From assembly GCA_026724425.1 (NCBI GenBank), contig JAIUCV010000118.1, positions 2,294,001 through 2,358,000 on the forward strand: DNA of 64,000 nt, read 5' to 3'. Shown here piece by piece: positions 47,854 through 59,987 of this stretch. The position numbers were made by a program, and so were the translations under genes. The stretch is from Erythrophleum ivorense (Eukaryota; Streptophyta; Magnoliopsida; Fabales; Fabaceae). Under the pieces are notes generated by a model, which ran no database searches, was not told where the DNA came from, and saw only the letters and a program-made list of their open reading frames with translations. The stretch's first letter is position 1. Each line of letters opens with the position of its first letter.

Positions 47854-47865
47854 TGATATCAGAGT
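47854..47865 (+). other. Primer-binding site of the old retrotransposon, unit 2
   Basis: TGATATCAGAGT, identical to 14981-14992. The LTR text before it differs slightly (GGTGCAATAAAG against GGTGTGATAAAG), which helps place the LTR end a few bases upstream. Confidence 0.7.
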
Positions 47866-50800
47866 TTAGTTTACCTCAATTATCATTTTGAATTTGAGCA
47901 TAATCATATTTAAGATATTATTAAAAGCCTTATAGGATGTTGAATTTTCCTTTCTTTCAACATGTCCTTGTGATAGGTAATTGGATATGCGGATATAATG
48001 AGTTATGCTTCAAAACTTTCTAGTTGTTATGTATCGTGCGAGGATGTGACTAAAAGTCCATCTACCCTCAGTTTATGCAAAATTTATTCTTATACACAAA
48101 GAGGTTAGGATGAGTGTTGGATGGTATCTTTGGGTAGTATATGATATTTACTTAACATTATTTGGATGAAGCTTTTAGATTCCTTCTTTTTGCATATGCA
48201 AATGTTCTCATGGACATTAGTTGGAACCTTAAGAGTTATAATTCATTTCTATCTCTTGATGTTAAGACCTAGGATTGGGTTTAGTTCCTTATTCGCCATT
48301 CTTAAAGTTTAGTCAAGATCTCCTTATTTATAATTCAATTTTGAACGAAGCATGATTCTTAATATAGATTACTGTGGAACTTGCTATCATCCTTATCCAT
48401 TGTTCCTTTGGGATTTAGGTTTATGACCTAACTAAGTAAACACAAAAAACTATTTCTAATTAGAATACAAGAAATTCAGAATAAGTGTGGCATGTAATAC
48501 TTTGTTGATTGAAGGATTCATGGGGTCAAGGTTATCAAGAATTACCCTAAACCATTTCTCACTATAAATACAACTTATTTTTTTATGCGCTTGTCATGGG
48601 CACAATCCTACATGGCTTGTGATAAATGTCTTTATATCTTTATTAGGGTCATTTGATTCTTAATCTAGTTGCATATAAGAGGACGAAACAAGTTGAAATC
48701 ATGAAAAGGTGGCCTACTTAATACTGTTAATGTTGCATTAAAAAGATGCGTATTTAATATTTAAGGAGTAAAGATGAGTGTATATAGTTTAATATTTTCT
48801 ACTCTAGATTGCTCTCTTCAATGGTGTGAGTAACTAATATGTTAGTACATTCAAGATGCATAATAGACACACCTGATTGCCTTTTTGAAGTGTTGTTGTG
48901 TCTTGTGATTTTGTCAATGAGCATAGAGCAATATACTTTAAGAAAGTGTGTATTGGTTCCTAATTCCTAAGGATATATGGCTTGAATATAATGCTAGATG
49001 TCAATTAGCAAGTTAAGTTTGTTTTCCATGCTTTCTTATGCATTGAAAACTATGGTTTCTTAGGGGGATGGCCTAGAAGCACTTTTAGTAGAAAAATTTA
49101 CTACGCAAACAAAATTGACACATACTATCTGTATGTATTTTTCACCTAGAAAAGCACATTAAAGTATCTCGTAACTTGCATGCTAGTTTCTATTAGACCA
49201 TTGGTAGTATAAATTCGTCCACACTGTTTGACTTTAGTAGCTTTCTTACTTTTCATTTTGCAATGTAAGAATGTGAACTGTAAGTTATATTTTTCTTAGT
49301 GCTTTTGGTTTGAAGTGTGTAATTTGTTGATTAGTTAGTTAAAAAAATGGAAATAGTAAAGCTGAATTTGAAAGAGTGAAATTTGGAAGGTCCTCTATAT
49401 ACAACATGAGTCTAAAGTCTTTAGATACATTTCTTACTTTATTCCTCCATGCCCATTTTCCCCTTTACCTTTTTACAAAGCATCTCACAGACTAGAAATC
49501 AAGTTTCTCTAGACACTATACTTGCCAACTTCGGGTTTTGGATAGCATATTGGTTATATCTTTTTTGGTGGTGCCTAAATGAGACTAAGCAGGCTTGTGT
49601 TGTGGAATTAAAGTCAAAATTTCACCAATAAATTTTCGTTAAGCTACATAATCTTCTACTTCAATTTTGAAAGAATTTAATTTTCTTAGTCTAGGCTATG
49701 CATAATTATGATTATTTCAAAAGATTTCCTCCCTAGTTAAGCCCTTTTGAATCATACTATAGTCCATTCAAACATCATGTTTATGAAATGACTCAACCTA
49801 GCAGTGTTCAAAATTCTATGATGGGAGCATAGAGGTATTGTTTATTCTCTTATCCTTGTCTCTCTTTAGAGAGGTTTATTTTATATTAGGAATTTTTATG
49901 TGTGTCTATAGCATGATATATGGTCACTATATCAATATTTATATTTTATACTATACCATGCCTAAGTAGCTCAAATTATAGAGTCAACACTATATTCTAC
50001 TTCAGCATATGAAGATGTTGTGCGCGGATAAAATGGTTGCAATCTAAATGATACATATGTACATTGCTAAAATGTCCTCTAAAATTTTAGACCTCTTCAA
50101 CAATTTACTAACAAATTATGTTATAAGATTGAATCGTAGGCTTTGGTTTGTCGTAAAAGCAAGTAATCCTTTTCTAAATTATGTGCAATATTTATTATAC
50201 GTTTATAATGATTATTCAATAATAATTGTCATTTTTTATTACTTTTTCAAAAGTAAGGGCACAAAACCATTTTCCTATTCTATTTATTCATTTTTTATAT
50301 TTCCTTTCCTTTTATATCCTTCAAGCAAATAGGCTTATAATTTTCATGGTTATGTCCTTCTCCCTTCTTCTAGAACATTGCTATTTCCATTGGTGATTTT
50401 ACATAACTTAGAAAGTAGGTGATCATTAACATGGTTGATTTTGTCTTCTAGTCCGAATGACACTAAGACGGTAAGATAGCCTTTGCTGGAAGTAATACAT
50501 GGTGTAGTATTAGCTTAGTCTAATTTTTTGCATTTCATTCACTGCATAGGTTAAGGATATGATTTGGATGTCAAACTATTATATATGATCATACTCTTGC
50601 CCAATTTTTCCAGCAACCTAGTAGCGGCACAACCTGAAATTTGTTCTGAGCTTAAACTATGGTATATAGAAACCTTTTTCTGCTAAATTCTATGTTGAAG
50701 TTTCTTCACAAGCCAGGGATCTATTTTTAGGCTAAAAGAAGTAAAGAATTGTAAAAAGTTATGTTTTATGTAATAATTCTATGTTAAACTATTGCACAAG

Positions 50801-52682
50801 TCTAAATTTTGTTTTAGGTTAAAACCACTATAACTGGACCTAATCCTGTCTCAGAGAACTAATGTGATTTTGCTATTTTGAGAATTAGTTTTAAGACAAA
50901 ATGCGATGTCTATCTCTTTCAGTATCTCTTTTGAGGTAGACTATTTTGTGCCAAGCGTTATTGTGAAATCTATTAGGATGTAATGGTTCGATTAGAAACC
51001 AATCCCTTTTATTTTATTGTTTATATTTTTTATTCAAAATTCACCTTTTGTAAACAGATTTTGTTGTTGCATTAGAAAAATTTTATTGTCATCTTAGTCA
51101 TGAGCTTGATTTCTATTTATATTTAGCTTGTAAGAAGTACTTGCAACTAAATATTGTGAGAGGTTAAAAAAAATTTCATTTTTGTAAGATGCAACTGGGA
51201 TTAAAGTTGAAATCCTAGATCTTATTATCATCGGTAGTGCCACTACAAACATATTAACTTTAATTCAGGACCAATACCAAATAACATAGAGCTTCATTTG
51301 ATATTAAGTGAAATAACAATTAGAAACCACTTGAGTTTTTATGACTTTCTCTTTTAATCTCTGGCTTCCTTTTTTTCTCCTTGGCTTGTGTATTGATAAA
51401 TTCTATCTAAGCTTATTTATTCACAAACCTTTGAGGTAATCTACATAAAATGCAAATAGACATGTTAATTAGAGGCCTCTCTCTAAGGAGTCATTTTAGA
51501 ACCCATTCATTGCTTTTTTTTAAAAAATGAATGCCTTTCTCTTTGGTATAAGTTAAATGTGTCACTACGAGTACTGTCTATAGTTGTTACTTGTTATGAA
51601 TGTTATTGTTATTCTCATTATTACTATATGCGGATAGTCATGTATGTTAGGACATAGATCATGTGATGAAGCAATAAGGTAGGCATGTTATACTATGGTG
51701 TTGGGTCATCAAATAAAATTACAGTATTTGTCTTTTATAGCCTAAACATTTCTCAGTTTGGCCTATCTGACTACCAAGAAATTTCTTTCTTTTTAAAATT
51801 TCCTTTCCTTATATTGATGTTTAATACAAGTCTTGATGAGTCCTCCAATAGGCATAGTAGGTCAATTACATAGCCATGAGCAAATTGCTACAATAACTTT
51901 CATAGGTTATCTTAAGTTGCATCATACAAGTTGTAGCACTTAAAAGTTATGCTCCCAACATGAAAAAAGAACATAGCCTCTTTAAATTTTCTAAAAATAG
52001 TGTGCATTTAGGTTGTAAAAGCCAATATTATTGATGATTAAAGGAATAGGTATAAATTGCCTCACAAAAAGGTACTTCTCTTTTCTTTTCTTTTTTTCAC
52101 TTGGAAAAAGAGAGACTTATACGCATTATATGAAAACATCAATAAATAAATAATGATAATAATAATACTTTCCTCATTATTTCATTATTTCTTGTAATTG
52201 ATATATGTATTTTTGTATTTGTAAGCTCAAGCATGTTGTGATGTTAGTCCTTTCTACTTCCTTCTTGCTAGGTCTTCTAGATTTAGTTTACTAAGACATG
52301 ACTGATTGGTGTATAATACCTAAGATTCGCCTTTCAACTTCTTTTATTATGCCTTCTCTATGTGATCTCAAGATATTATTTTCAATTTTGAGGTAGGAAG
52401 TATAGGTTGATTTTCATCTTTCATATGAAAACTCTTTTCTTTTACCTCCCCACTCTTTTTAAGGGTCCCAACATCGAAGCATCATCAATGCAACTAACAA
52501 AAGGTATTTCTATTTCAACATGTAGGATATTTTCTTTTGCTAGGATATCCTTTGTTGTCTTAATCATTTTAATTATCCCAAGCCTTTCATCTGATAGTAC
52601 CTTTGAAGAATCCATGACATCGAACACTTGCATCTCTTCAATTTCTAAGGTTAGGATTAAAATTCAAGAGCTAAATTTTTGT
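47866..52682 (+). mobile_element. Decayed internal region of the old retrotransposon, unit 2
   Basis: Uninterrupted counterpart of 14993-16066 plus 19739-23518. No gag/pol frame is recognisable. The minus frame at 52442-52633 is not open in unit 1 and has no known motif. The region shows many C-to-T and G-to-A differences from unit 1, typical of silenced repeats. Confidence 0.55.
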
Positions 52683-52699
52683 AAGAAATGAGGGGAGAA
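52683..52699 (+). other. Polypurine tract before TGTAATAACC, unit 2
   Basis: AAGAAATGAGGGGAGAA directly before TGTAATAACC at 52700. Counterpart of 23519-23534; one T interrupts the tract. Confidence 0.5.
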
Positions 52700-53848
52700 T
52701 GTAATAACCTAAGATTTCAAAAGCAAGTATAATGAAAATTTAAGGTGAGTTAATTTAAGCTTTTTAGTTTAGAAATATTTCATAAAGCATTAAGTTTAAC
52801 ATAGAACTTGTCTAAGAGAAATATTAGTTGATATTAATTAAACTGAATCAAACAGTAATAAAAAAATTATATTTATATATATATATAATGGGAATTTTGG
52901 TATGAATATAAATTTATGGGAGGAAGTTTTTCTCTTTTCCATTTTATTTTCCTAAATTACCTAACTGCCCCCCTAAAATCCTACTTAGATCAGAAATTCT
53001 TTCCCCTATGCCTCCCTTGTTCACTCTTTCTCTAGAATTTACCCTCATATGCCTCACCTCTTCTTTTGTCCTTTTTCCTTCTGTTTTAGCTTAAAGATCC
53101 CTTCGTTTCGTGAAGCTTCAATGCCTCCAATTGAGCTCCATATTTGGCAGCTGTGTAGTGCATTTCAATAGCAATTATTTAGCCTTACCCTATCCTTTGT
53201 GCAAGTCCATCGTGGCACTTGGGCTTTTAAGTAAGGGAGCTTCATCCTAGTTAGGTTCTGAGTTCATCTTTTAAGCAACTTCTTGCATTTAACCCCAATA
53301 AATTTAGCAAGTTATTTCCCCTCCAATTTTGTAGCTCATTTCCCTAGGTAGCAACTCCCTTTTTCCACAATCTCCTCACCTGTGATATACGCCCGTTGCA
53401 GCATGTTTTGTATTGGGGTGCACAGCAGCCAAGGTTAGGCTCAAATTTGCTTTGGTGGGCTCAATTTCTCTTGGTAAATTTTCCTCTCTCCCCCCCTTAA
53501 TTCCTCCACACTTGGTTGAAGGGATTTTTATTGTCTTTTTACTTTTGTTCTACACCATTTACATATTTGTTGGGCTCTTTTAATGCAGAATTTCAGTGTT
53601 ATGTGTTTGTAGTGCACTTAATGTTTCCTTTGAAAATTTTGGTATGGATGAGCCTTAAACCACATCAATTCTTTTTTTTTTTTGTTAATGTTTTAATGCT
53701 TGTCTAATTTTAGCTTGTGATCTTGTACCCTTGAAGCAATTGTGACTAGTAGGTGTTGGTGGAAGAAAATAATATTTGTTAGGGTGTTTGGAGAGTTGTC
53801 CACCAACTCTTGTTGCAACTCCAAACTCCCTAAGTTATGTTGTTACGC
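52700..53848 (+). mobile_element. LTR-like segment after the polypurine tract, unit 2
   Basis: Counterpart of 23535-24670, with a TATATATATAATGGG stretch near 52877-52892 that fits an LTR promoter. No coding sequence; the small open frame at 53516-53707 has no recognisable features. Confidence 0.5.
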
Positions 53849-55500
53849 TTTACATCAAATTGAAATTTTAGAAGTTTAAAGTACATAAGTTAAAAAAATG
53901 ATTAGAAGGATGGAATGGGAGGCTTGGGTCTTGAAATTGATTAGAATGTATAATTACTTTTACGTAGTTATGGTAGAGTGGATAAACGATTACAAATTAT
54001 AAGTCGAAGCTTATAGAAGTTCATTAACACTTTTATTGGGAAACAACAGTCAATTTGAGTATGTGACAATTAGAGGTCATCAAAGAAATAAAAATCACAT
54101 TAAAATGTATTAGAGGGTAGTTTGGGGGCTTTTCCACTATTGATGAAGCAAGAGAAGATACGATTAGAAGTATCCAGTGTCACCTTTGTACGTTGAGTAG
54201 TTAATACTAACTATACTTATTTTTATACTTAACTTCATTTTCTTTATTTTAAACAATTTTTTTGATTATCACTCTTGTGCCTTGGGACAAGCTTTGTGAG
54301 TATGCTATTTGAGTACATGATTGTATTGAGGAATTTTGATTATGGAAATCCTTATTTAGGTTATTGAATAACTTATCTTCAAATTTTGATATATGTTCAT
54401 TTTACATTCGAAAAATGTTGATTCATGGAAATATATGAATATATATATATGTATATGTATATGTATATATATAATTTTTCTTTTGGGATGTCTTAAATTC
54501 AAATCTCATGATAATGATTTTCAAGAAACTACCTAATTCAGAATCCCATAGCTAATAGCAATAACTATTAGCCATGGTGCACCATGAACTGATGTAAAAT
54601 GATATGTTTGTGATATGAAACCGTAATTCGATTTTGCTTTAGTATGTATGTATGGAATGATCCCATTGTACTTTGGTTTGTATGAATGGTATGATTCAAT
54701 TGTGATTTGGATTGTATAGATGGGATGATCTATTTGTGTTACGAAGTGCATGAATGGTATTAGTTAGTGTGTTTAGAAGGGAATTGAATTGTAGGGAATT
54801 ATATTGTGAGTTTTGTGCCTTTACATGATTTGACATATGTGGTAAGCCTTGGGCTCCCAACTAACTTGGTTCTAATTAGTAGTTTTCCCATTTTAACAAG
54901 TGAAGTAACGATTATTTAATCTTATAATGCGTATAATTGGTTTCAAAATATCCATTTAATTATAAATCATAATTATGTACTTGTCTTCAATGAATTTTAT
55001 ATTAAAGCATATGAAGAAAAGACATGAATCTCTTTCAATTAATTTGCATACTGTTGTAATCTTGTTTTTGAAAAATTTGGTCATTATTGGCTTGCCCTTT
55101 TTTAGTGTATTTAATATTATCTACTCAGCAAGTATCATCACTTATCCTTCTTAACACCTTTACAAGTCTCAGATAGTAGCACGAATCATGAATTGGCCAA
55201 TGAGGTGCAACTGACTTATCATTCATTTGGTATGTCTTGCACTTGCTCGTCGACTATGTTTTTTAAAAAAATTATAATTTGAATGGTGTAATCTAATATA
55301 ACTCCACAAATCTATAAATAGGATCTCCCACTCTAGTGTGTGTCAGATTAAAAAATTATTTAGTATTTAAGCTATTGTAGAATTTTGAAATGTCTTGTTT
55401 TTAGCAAACATTTCGCCAAAGTTTTTGCAAAAAATTTAGATGAATTGGTAATGTAATGGAAGTTTTAAAATTTTCAAAAATGACATTTCAATTGAATTGA
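53849..55500 (+). mobile_element. 3' LTR of the old retrotransposon, unit 2
   Basis: Matches 24671-24836 plus 28514-30015 and also the 5' LTR at 43144. An (AT)/(GTAT) run lies at 54437-54473. It leads straight into a duplicated gene fragment. The right edge is approximate, because the last ~245 bp are tandemly duplicated. Confidence 0.65.
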
Positions 55501-55825
55501 AATCGAAGCTCAACTTCCACCACGATCACTACCATCCCTCTTTATGATCCTCGTGAATTTCAAAATTGACACACAGTCCAACATGTGTCAAATTAAAAAA
55601 TTATTAAGTATTTAAGCTATTGTAGAATTTTGAAATGTTTTATTTTAGCAAACATTTTGCCAAAATTTCTGCAAAAAATTTAGATGAATTGGTAATGTAA
55701 TGGAAGTTTTGAAATTTTCAAAATTGACATTTCAATTGAATTGAAATTGAAGCTAAACTTCCGCCTCCATCATTATCGTCGCTCTTTATGACCCTTGTGT
55801 GGGGCTTCAAGATCCACAAGAAAAG
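55336..55825. repeat. 245-bp tandem duplication of the LTR end plus gene fragment
   Basis: TGTCAGATTAAAAAATTATT at 55341 recurs as TGTCAAATTAAAAAATTATT at 55586, a period of 245 bp. Each copy runs from the LTR tail into the start of the lipid-transfer-like fragment. Unit 1 has a single copy, so the duplication is specific to unit 2. Confidence 0.85.
55513..55555 (+). pseudogene. Short partial copy of the gene fragment, unit 2
   Basis: Encodes TSTTITTIPLYDP, matching residues about 110-123 of the intact protein, then breaks at the tandem duplication joint. It is the first, truncated copy of the fragment; the longer one follows at 55757. Confidence 0.8.
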
Positions 55826-55903
55826 TTTAATGGAATCATAGAAGATGTGAACGAAGGTCATCCCAAGAATTCTTCAAGCATAGGTTTAGTTTTATCTTTC
55901 TAG
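55757..55903 (+). pseudogene. 3' fragment of the lipid-transfer-like gene, unit 2
   Basis: Forty-eight codons plus TAG match residues about 110-150 (VALYDPCVGLQDPQEKFNGI, then IEDVNEGHPKN). Unlike the unit 1 fragment it keeps the eighth cysteine (YDPC). The signal peptide and the other seven cysteines are absent, and the start coincides with the 3' LTR end, as in unit 1. Its native poly(A) context follows at 55997. It is a relic of a second gene copy that existed before the tandem duplication. Confidence 0.9.
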
Positions 55904-55996
55904 GGAATGATGATGTGTAATCTTTATAGGTTTGTATTTTTTCATTCTTTCCAATTTTCTTGGAACCTATGTACTATATGTTATTATTAATTTATT

Positions 55997-56002
55997 AATA
56001 AA
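55997..56002 (+). terminator. Relic poly(A) signal after the gene fragment, unit 2
   Basis: AATAAA in the conserved AATAAAAGTACGTTGG context shared with the intact genes. Confidence 0.6.
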
Positions 56003-57808
56003 AGTACGTTGGCCACGCTTAAAATTAACCTTGCCACACAATTTAATTTTGGTTAATTTTAATTTTGTGAGGATTTTATTCAATTGTTCATAATATTTGA
56101 GGAAGTTAATGTATATTAATGATCTTCCAAAATATTATAAAATAAACAAAAAAATTTGTATCCTTTTTGTGAAGAAGCCTTTTGAATAAGCACTCACATA
56201 ATTTTCACATCTTGCACAAAAAACACATGTCAAGGCTTGTTCTTAAATTTTTGTTGATTGATCTTTTCAGGTTATTTTTCTCTCTCTTTTAAGATGGCAT
56301 GTGAAGTTTTATTTGTTTTTCAACTGTAATTGTCAAATAAAAAATTGAGATATAAAAACTTGATACAAATATTTAAAGACTTTGATTATCACATTTTCAC
56401 ATCACTCGTGGCTTGTGAGAAACCACAGGATAAATATGTCTATTTCTTTGTTTTTCATCTTTTTTTTTTGTTTTATTGTATATTTCTCTTATCTGTTATG
56501 GAAGCAACAGATGATAGATGCCTCCTTTTTTATATATAATATATTTATGGCTCATCTTTATCTATAATTAATGGAAGTATTGTTGAATATGAAATCCATA
56601 TAATTTTGTATACTAGCAACATTTTTTTTAATTTCTTTTTTGTTGTATATATATATAAGTTTAGATACTGAAATACTTGATTAATAAGATAATTGTGTTT
56701 CATTTGTACATGAACAAATTACTTTTCTCCCTTAACTTGTCTAAATTATTCAAATCTCTCATTTATTTTAAAAATATATTTTTTTCTTTTTTCTAAATCA
56801 AAAAGCTTGTTACACTTACCTAACCTTAAAAAAATTTCAGTTACACTTATTTTATGTAATATATTTTTATAATTATTATATAATATATAATATTAATTAA
56901 TTTACATTTGACTAATATAAAATATTAAAGTGTTTGAATTTAGTAAATTGAAAAATATTTGATAAAATAATAAATTATTAAAAACAAAGAACATATTTAA
57001 AAAATAATGAAAATAATTTAAGATTAAATAATTTAAAGATAATAGTTTAATTCTAAGAAGAATATTTGTATTAAATATATATTAATAAACACAAGAATTT
57101 CGATAAATTTAATAAAGTTTTAGAATGAATTTAATTTATATTTTTCAATATAAAATAAATAACAACAGAAGTTTAAAACAAATATATTTTAAAATTAATA
57201 AAAATTATTATTTTTAAAAAATATTTTAATCATCTTTTAATCTTAAGAAGGTGAATATATATTTTGAAAATATAAAAAAATAATTGTAAAAGTTTAAACA
57301 TCTTTTAAAGGGAAAAAAAGGTGATCTACCTTTTGTATTATCTTTATCTTTTTTTTTAAGAAAATCTCTTTTTTTTAATTGAGCTAACTACCCGGCCACT
57401 ATATGTATATATATATATATATATATAATATGGATATATTATGTTTCTTTTAATTAACAACATTAACATACTAATATATTATGTTAATTTAACATTGTAA
57501 TTCAAAATATTATGAAAATCACACAACTTACATAATGCTTTTTTAATTATTTATATTTGGATTACTTATCTTATGCGTTAAGTAGGGCCTAAGTCCATAT
57601 ATCTTTTAAAGGAGACAATGGGTGTATCAAATTAGGGAAGGGGCAATTAAGACATTTCCCAGTGTTTGGCAATTCTAAAATATGCCTGCACTACTTGGCT
57701 TTATATTTGTTAGAGAAAATTGATGTTTTAAAGTTTTAACAGTGGCACGATTATTCCATTGGGCTATTATATCAAAAAATTAATTGTGATATTTTATAAA
57801 TTTAAAAA
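56003..57808. other. AT-rich tail of unit 2, left part
   Basis: Counterpart of 30270 to about 32027. No gene is supported: the open frames at 56330-56539 and 56382-56567 are AT-rich and differ from those in unit 1. An (AT)n run is at 57405-57427. Confidence 0.6.
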
Positions 57809-58022
57809 AGCTGCCAAATATTTTTTTTGTAATTCTAATCTTTTATCAACATAAATATTTCTCTCTGAAATTAGAAACCCCTTTTTCTTGTCTTTTGTAA
57901 ATTTTTCTATTTTTTTAATGATTTTCTTTGTTCTATCATTCAGATCTTTTTTTCTTCTGTCAATGAAAAATTTGTCCAATTAATAGATTGAATTGGAATG
58001 GCAGATTCGTAAATCATTAGAT
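57809..58022 (-). pseudogene. ycf1: Nuclear insertion of plastid DNA: fragment of ycf1
   Basis: On the minus strand the text reads INWTNFSLTEEKK, then, after a one-base frame change, DLNDRTKKIIKKIEKFTKDK, then KKGFLISERNIYVDKRLELQ. This is the character of the plastid ycf1 (Tic214) protein, which has a similar WTN-SLTEKK-DL-DRT-KI...EK-TK-KKK-FL segment. Unit 1 has about 90 different bases at this place (about 32028-32110), so the piece entered unit 2 only. The fragment has no start or end and carries a frameshift. The identification rests on remembered family features, not an alignment. Confidence 0.78.
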
Positions 58023-58447
58023 TAATTTAAAAAAAAGAAAAAAAGAAAAAAGAAATGTTATAAAACCTCATTAGTTATTGATTAATTATTATAATTGGAA
58101 TTTTGGGCCCTTATGGGCTCGACTAAACGACCCAACAAACCGCCTGGCCTGAGCGCACCATAACATCTTGCAACTTCGTCCACACCACTACACCTCATTT
58201 GGGTGCCACACGTTCCGTCCCAAATGCCATTATCAAACTTTCGCGGATGGATACCATTGAAGAAAGGATCGATCATGGTAGAAAGTGTAATTTTTTTAAC
58301 TGACCTCTTAATTTTAATTTTTATCTTTAAACTTATATTTTAGAACGTGAAAAATAAAGCGAAAGGATAATTGTGGACTAACTGCACCCTTTCTATCACC
58401 TAGCTACAGGAGAGGGTCCACCTACCAAAATGCTTACACTTTGGTAC
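58023..58447. other. AT-rich tail of unit 2, middle part
   Basis: Counterpart of about 32111-32530. The GC-richer patch at 58090-58270 is conserved, but the minus-strand frame (58082-58276) is shifted relative to unit 1 by a 5-bp deletion, so it probably does not encode protein. What the patch once was is unclear. Confidence 0.5.
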
Positions 58448-58450
58448 TAA

Positions 58451-58889
58451 GGGTCCGTTTGGTTGTAAGAGTTAAATAGAATAGAAAGAAATAGAAAGGA
58501 ATGGAAAATAATATTATGATGTATAAATGTGTTTGGTATGATAAGGAAAGGAATAAAAATATTGTAATTTTTTTTATTTGGTTAGATTTAAAATAAGATA
58601 GAAATAAAAAGGTATGCTATTAAAAGGAATAAAATAACCTTATAAATAAGTAATAATTATAAAAAATATAATTTCTAAGGGTATTTTAGCCATAACACAG
58701 TGCATTCCATTGTACAGTAAGCGTTTCCTTCACATAATGGGATGAATGTGATTTCTGTTGTATGAAGGAAAGCTGTCCCATCCATGGAAAGCTTTTTGCT
58801 GCCTTCCTTCTAACCAAACACATGTGATCATTGGAATGTCAACAGATTTTCCATTCCTTGGGGCGGCATTCCAACAACCAAACGCACCC
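58451..58889. mobile_element. Tourist-like MITE (PIF/Harbinger type), 439 bp
   Basis: Terminal inverted repeats GGGTCCGTTTGGTTGT and GGGTGCGTTTGGTTGT (one mismatch in 16) with a TAA target-site duplication (58448-58450, 58890-58892). Unit 1 has the empty site ACTAAGGTATCAAC (about 32524), so ends and duplication are confirmed directly. There is no transposase frame; it is non-autonomous and moved after the tandem duplication. Confidence 0.93.
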
Positions 58890-58892
58890 TAA

Positions 58893-59367
58893 GGAATCAA
58901 CGACGAGGGCATGGAAAATTTTTTTAAAAAAATTGAGAAATATTTATTTTATCATTATAATCATTATTCAATAATATTTTTATCATTTATCCACTTTTTT
59001 AAGATAAAGACACAAGTATTATTTTTAATCTCATATACTATTTTTTTTAATTTTCTCTTTTTACTTTCCCATGTACTAAGCAACCTTTCATATCTATCTT
59101 TGCTATGACAATGCATTCTTTGTTAGTGATATCTTGCATTTCTCTCCCATAAAATCTAAGCCACCTAAATTAAAATCTGAAAAGTCCAAACTTTTTCATT
59201 ACTTTTTAAGTTAAAACATTATTTTTTTTCTAAAACTTATAGCTAAAAAACATTTTATTTTGTATTCTATACCCTATAAAAAAATTATTTTTAAAATTAA
59301 AAAAAATCTAAACCATCCAAATTAATCAGACAATCCAAATCTCTCAATATAAAGGCCATGGGAGAGG
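58893..59367. other. AT-rich end of unit 2
   Basis: Counterpart of about 32530-33039. The open frame at 58911-59108 is AT-rich and not conserved. No gene seen. Confidence 0.6.
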
Positions 59368-59732
59368 GCACTACAAGGATCCATGCCAATGTTGATGGCT
59401 TTGGGTAGTAACACCTTTTTAAGATATTAGTAAAAATTTTATTTATTATTATTATTTTACCTTTTTGATAAATAATTTCTAGTTAATTTATATCTAATTA
59501 CTTCTTTCCTTTTAATTGTTCCTTTATTGTAAAAATTCTTTATTGTTAAAAAGTCTAGTTATTGAGGAATGGGGTCATTATAAGTACAAACCATAATGTA
59601 TCATTGGGGATTCATCCAAAACTACCTAAAAAAGAAATCCCCAAATAACAAAAAGAACTAACAACTATCAACAACTACAAATTTTTATGGAAACGGGAGA
59701 AAAGTTCCACTCATGGGAAATAAGTGAGTCTC
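59368..59732. repeat. Tandem segmental duplication, start of unit 3
   Basis: Matches 5990-6380 and 33040-33440, so the array has a third copy. It is interrupted at 59733 by an LTR starting TGTGACAACC; the rest of the unit, including any third gene, lies beyond the window. Confidence 0.88.
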
Positions 59733-59987
59733 TGTGACAACCATAACTTCTAATTATTGTGATTAAGGTTAAATATATGATTAATAATCATAAATCTCGG
59801 TTAAAAGTCATTATAACTAATTATATTCAGAAAATGTGGGGAATGCCACTCATGGGAAATAAGTGAGTTTCTGTGATGACTATAACTTCTAATTATTGTG
59901 ATTATGGTTAAATACATGATTAATAATCATAAATCTGGGTTAAAAGTCATTATGACTAATTATATTCAGAAAATGCGAGGAAATTTA
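59711..59987. repeat. 139-bp tandem duplication spanning a host/LTR junction
   Basis: TCATGGGAAATAAGTGAGT at 59711 recurs at 59850. Each repeat holds 22 bp of unit sequence followed by about 117 bp of the LTR that starts TGTGAC (59733, 59872). Because the host-LTR joint itself is duplicated, the duplication happened after that insertion. Confidence 0.88.
59733..59987. mobile_element. Left end of an outer LTR (family C), split by a nested LTR
   Basis: Begins TGTGACAACCATAAC at the point where unit 3 stops matching units 1 and 2. After the nested LTR (59988-62731) it should continue at 62732. The target-site duplication cannot be tested, because the right end is outside the window. Confidence 0.65.

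Noticed and set aside
52442..52633. Minus-strand 63-codon frame as a conserved gene
   Set aside because: The unit 1 counterpart (about 23280-23460) is not open and it lies in the decayed retrotransposon interior; no known motif.
57794..57979. Lysine-rich 61-codon minus-strand frame as a nuclear gene
   Set aside because: Better explained as part of a plastid ycf1 fragment; absent from unit 1, no start or flanking signals.
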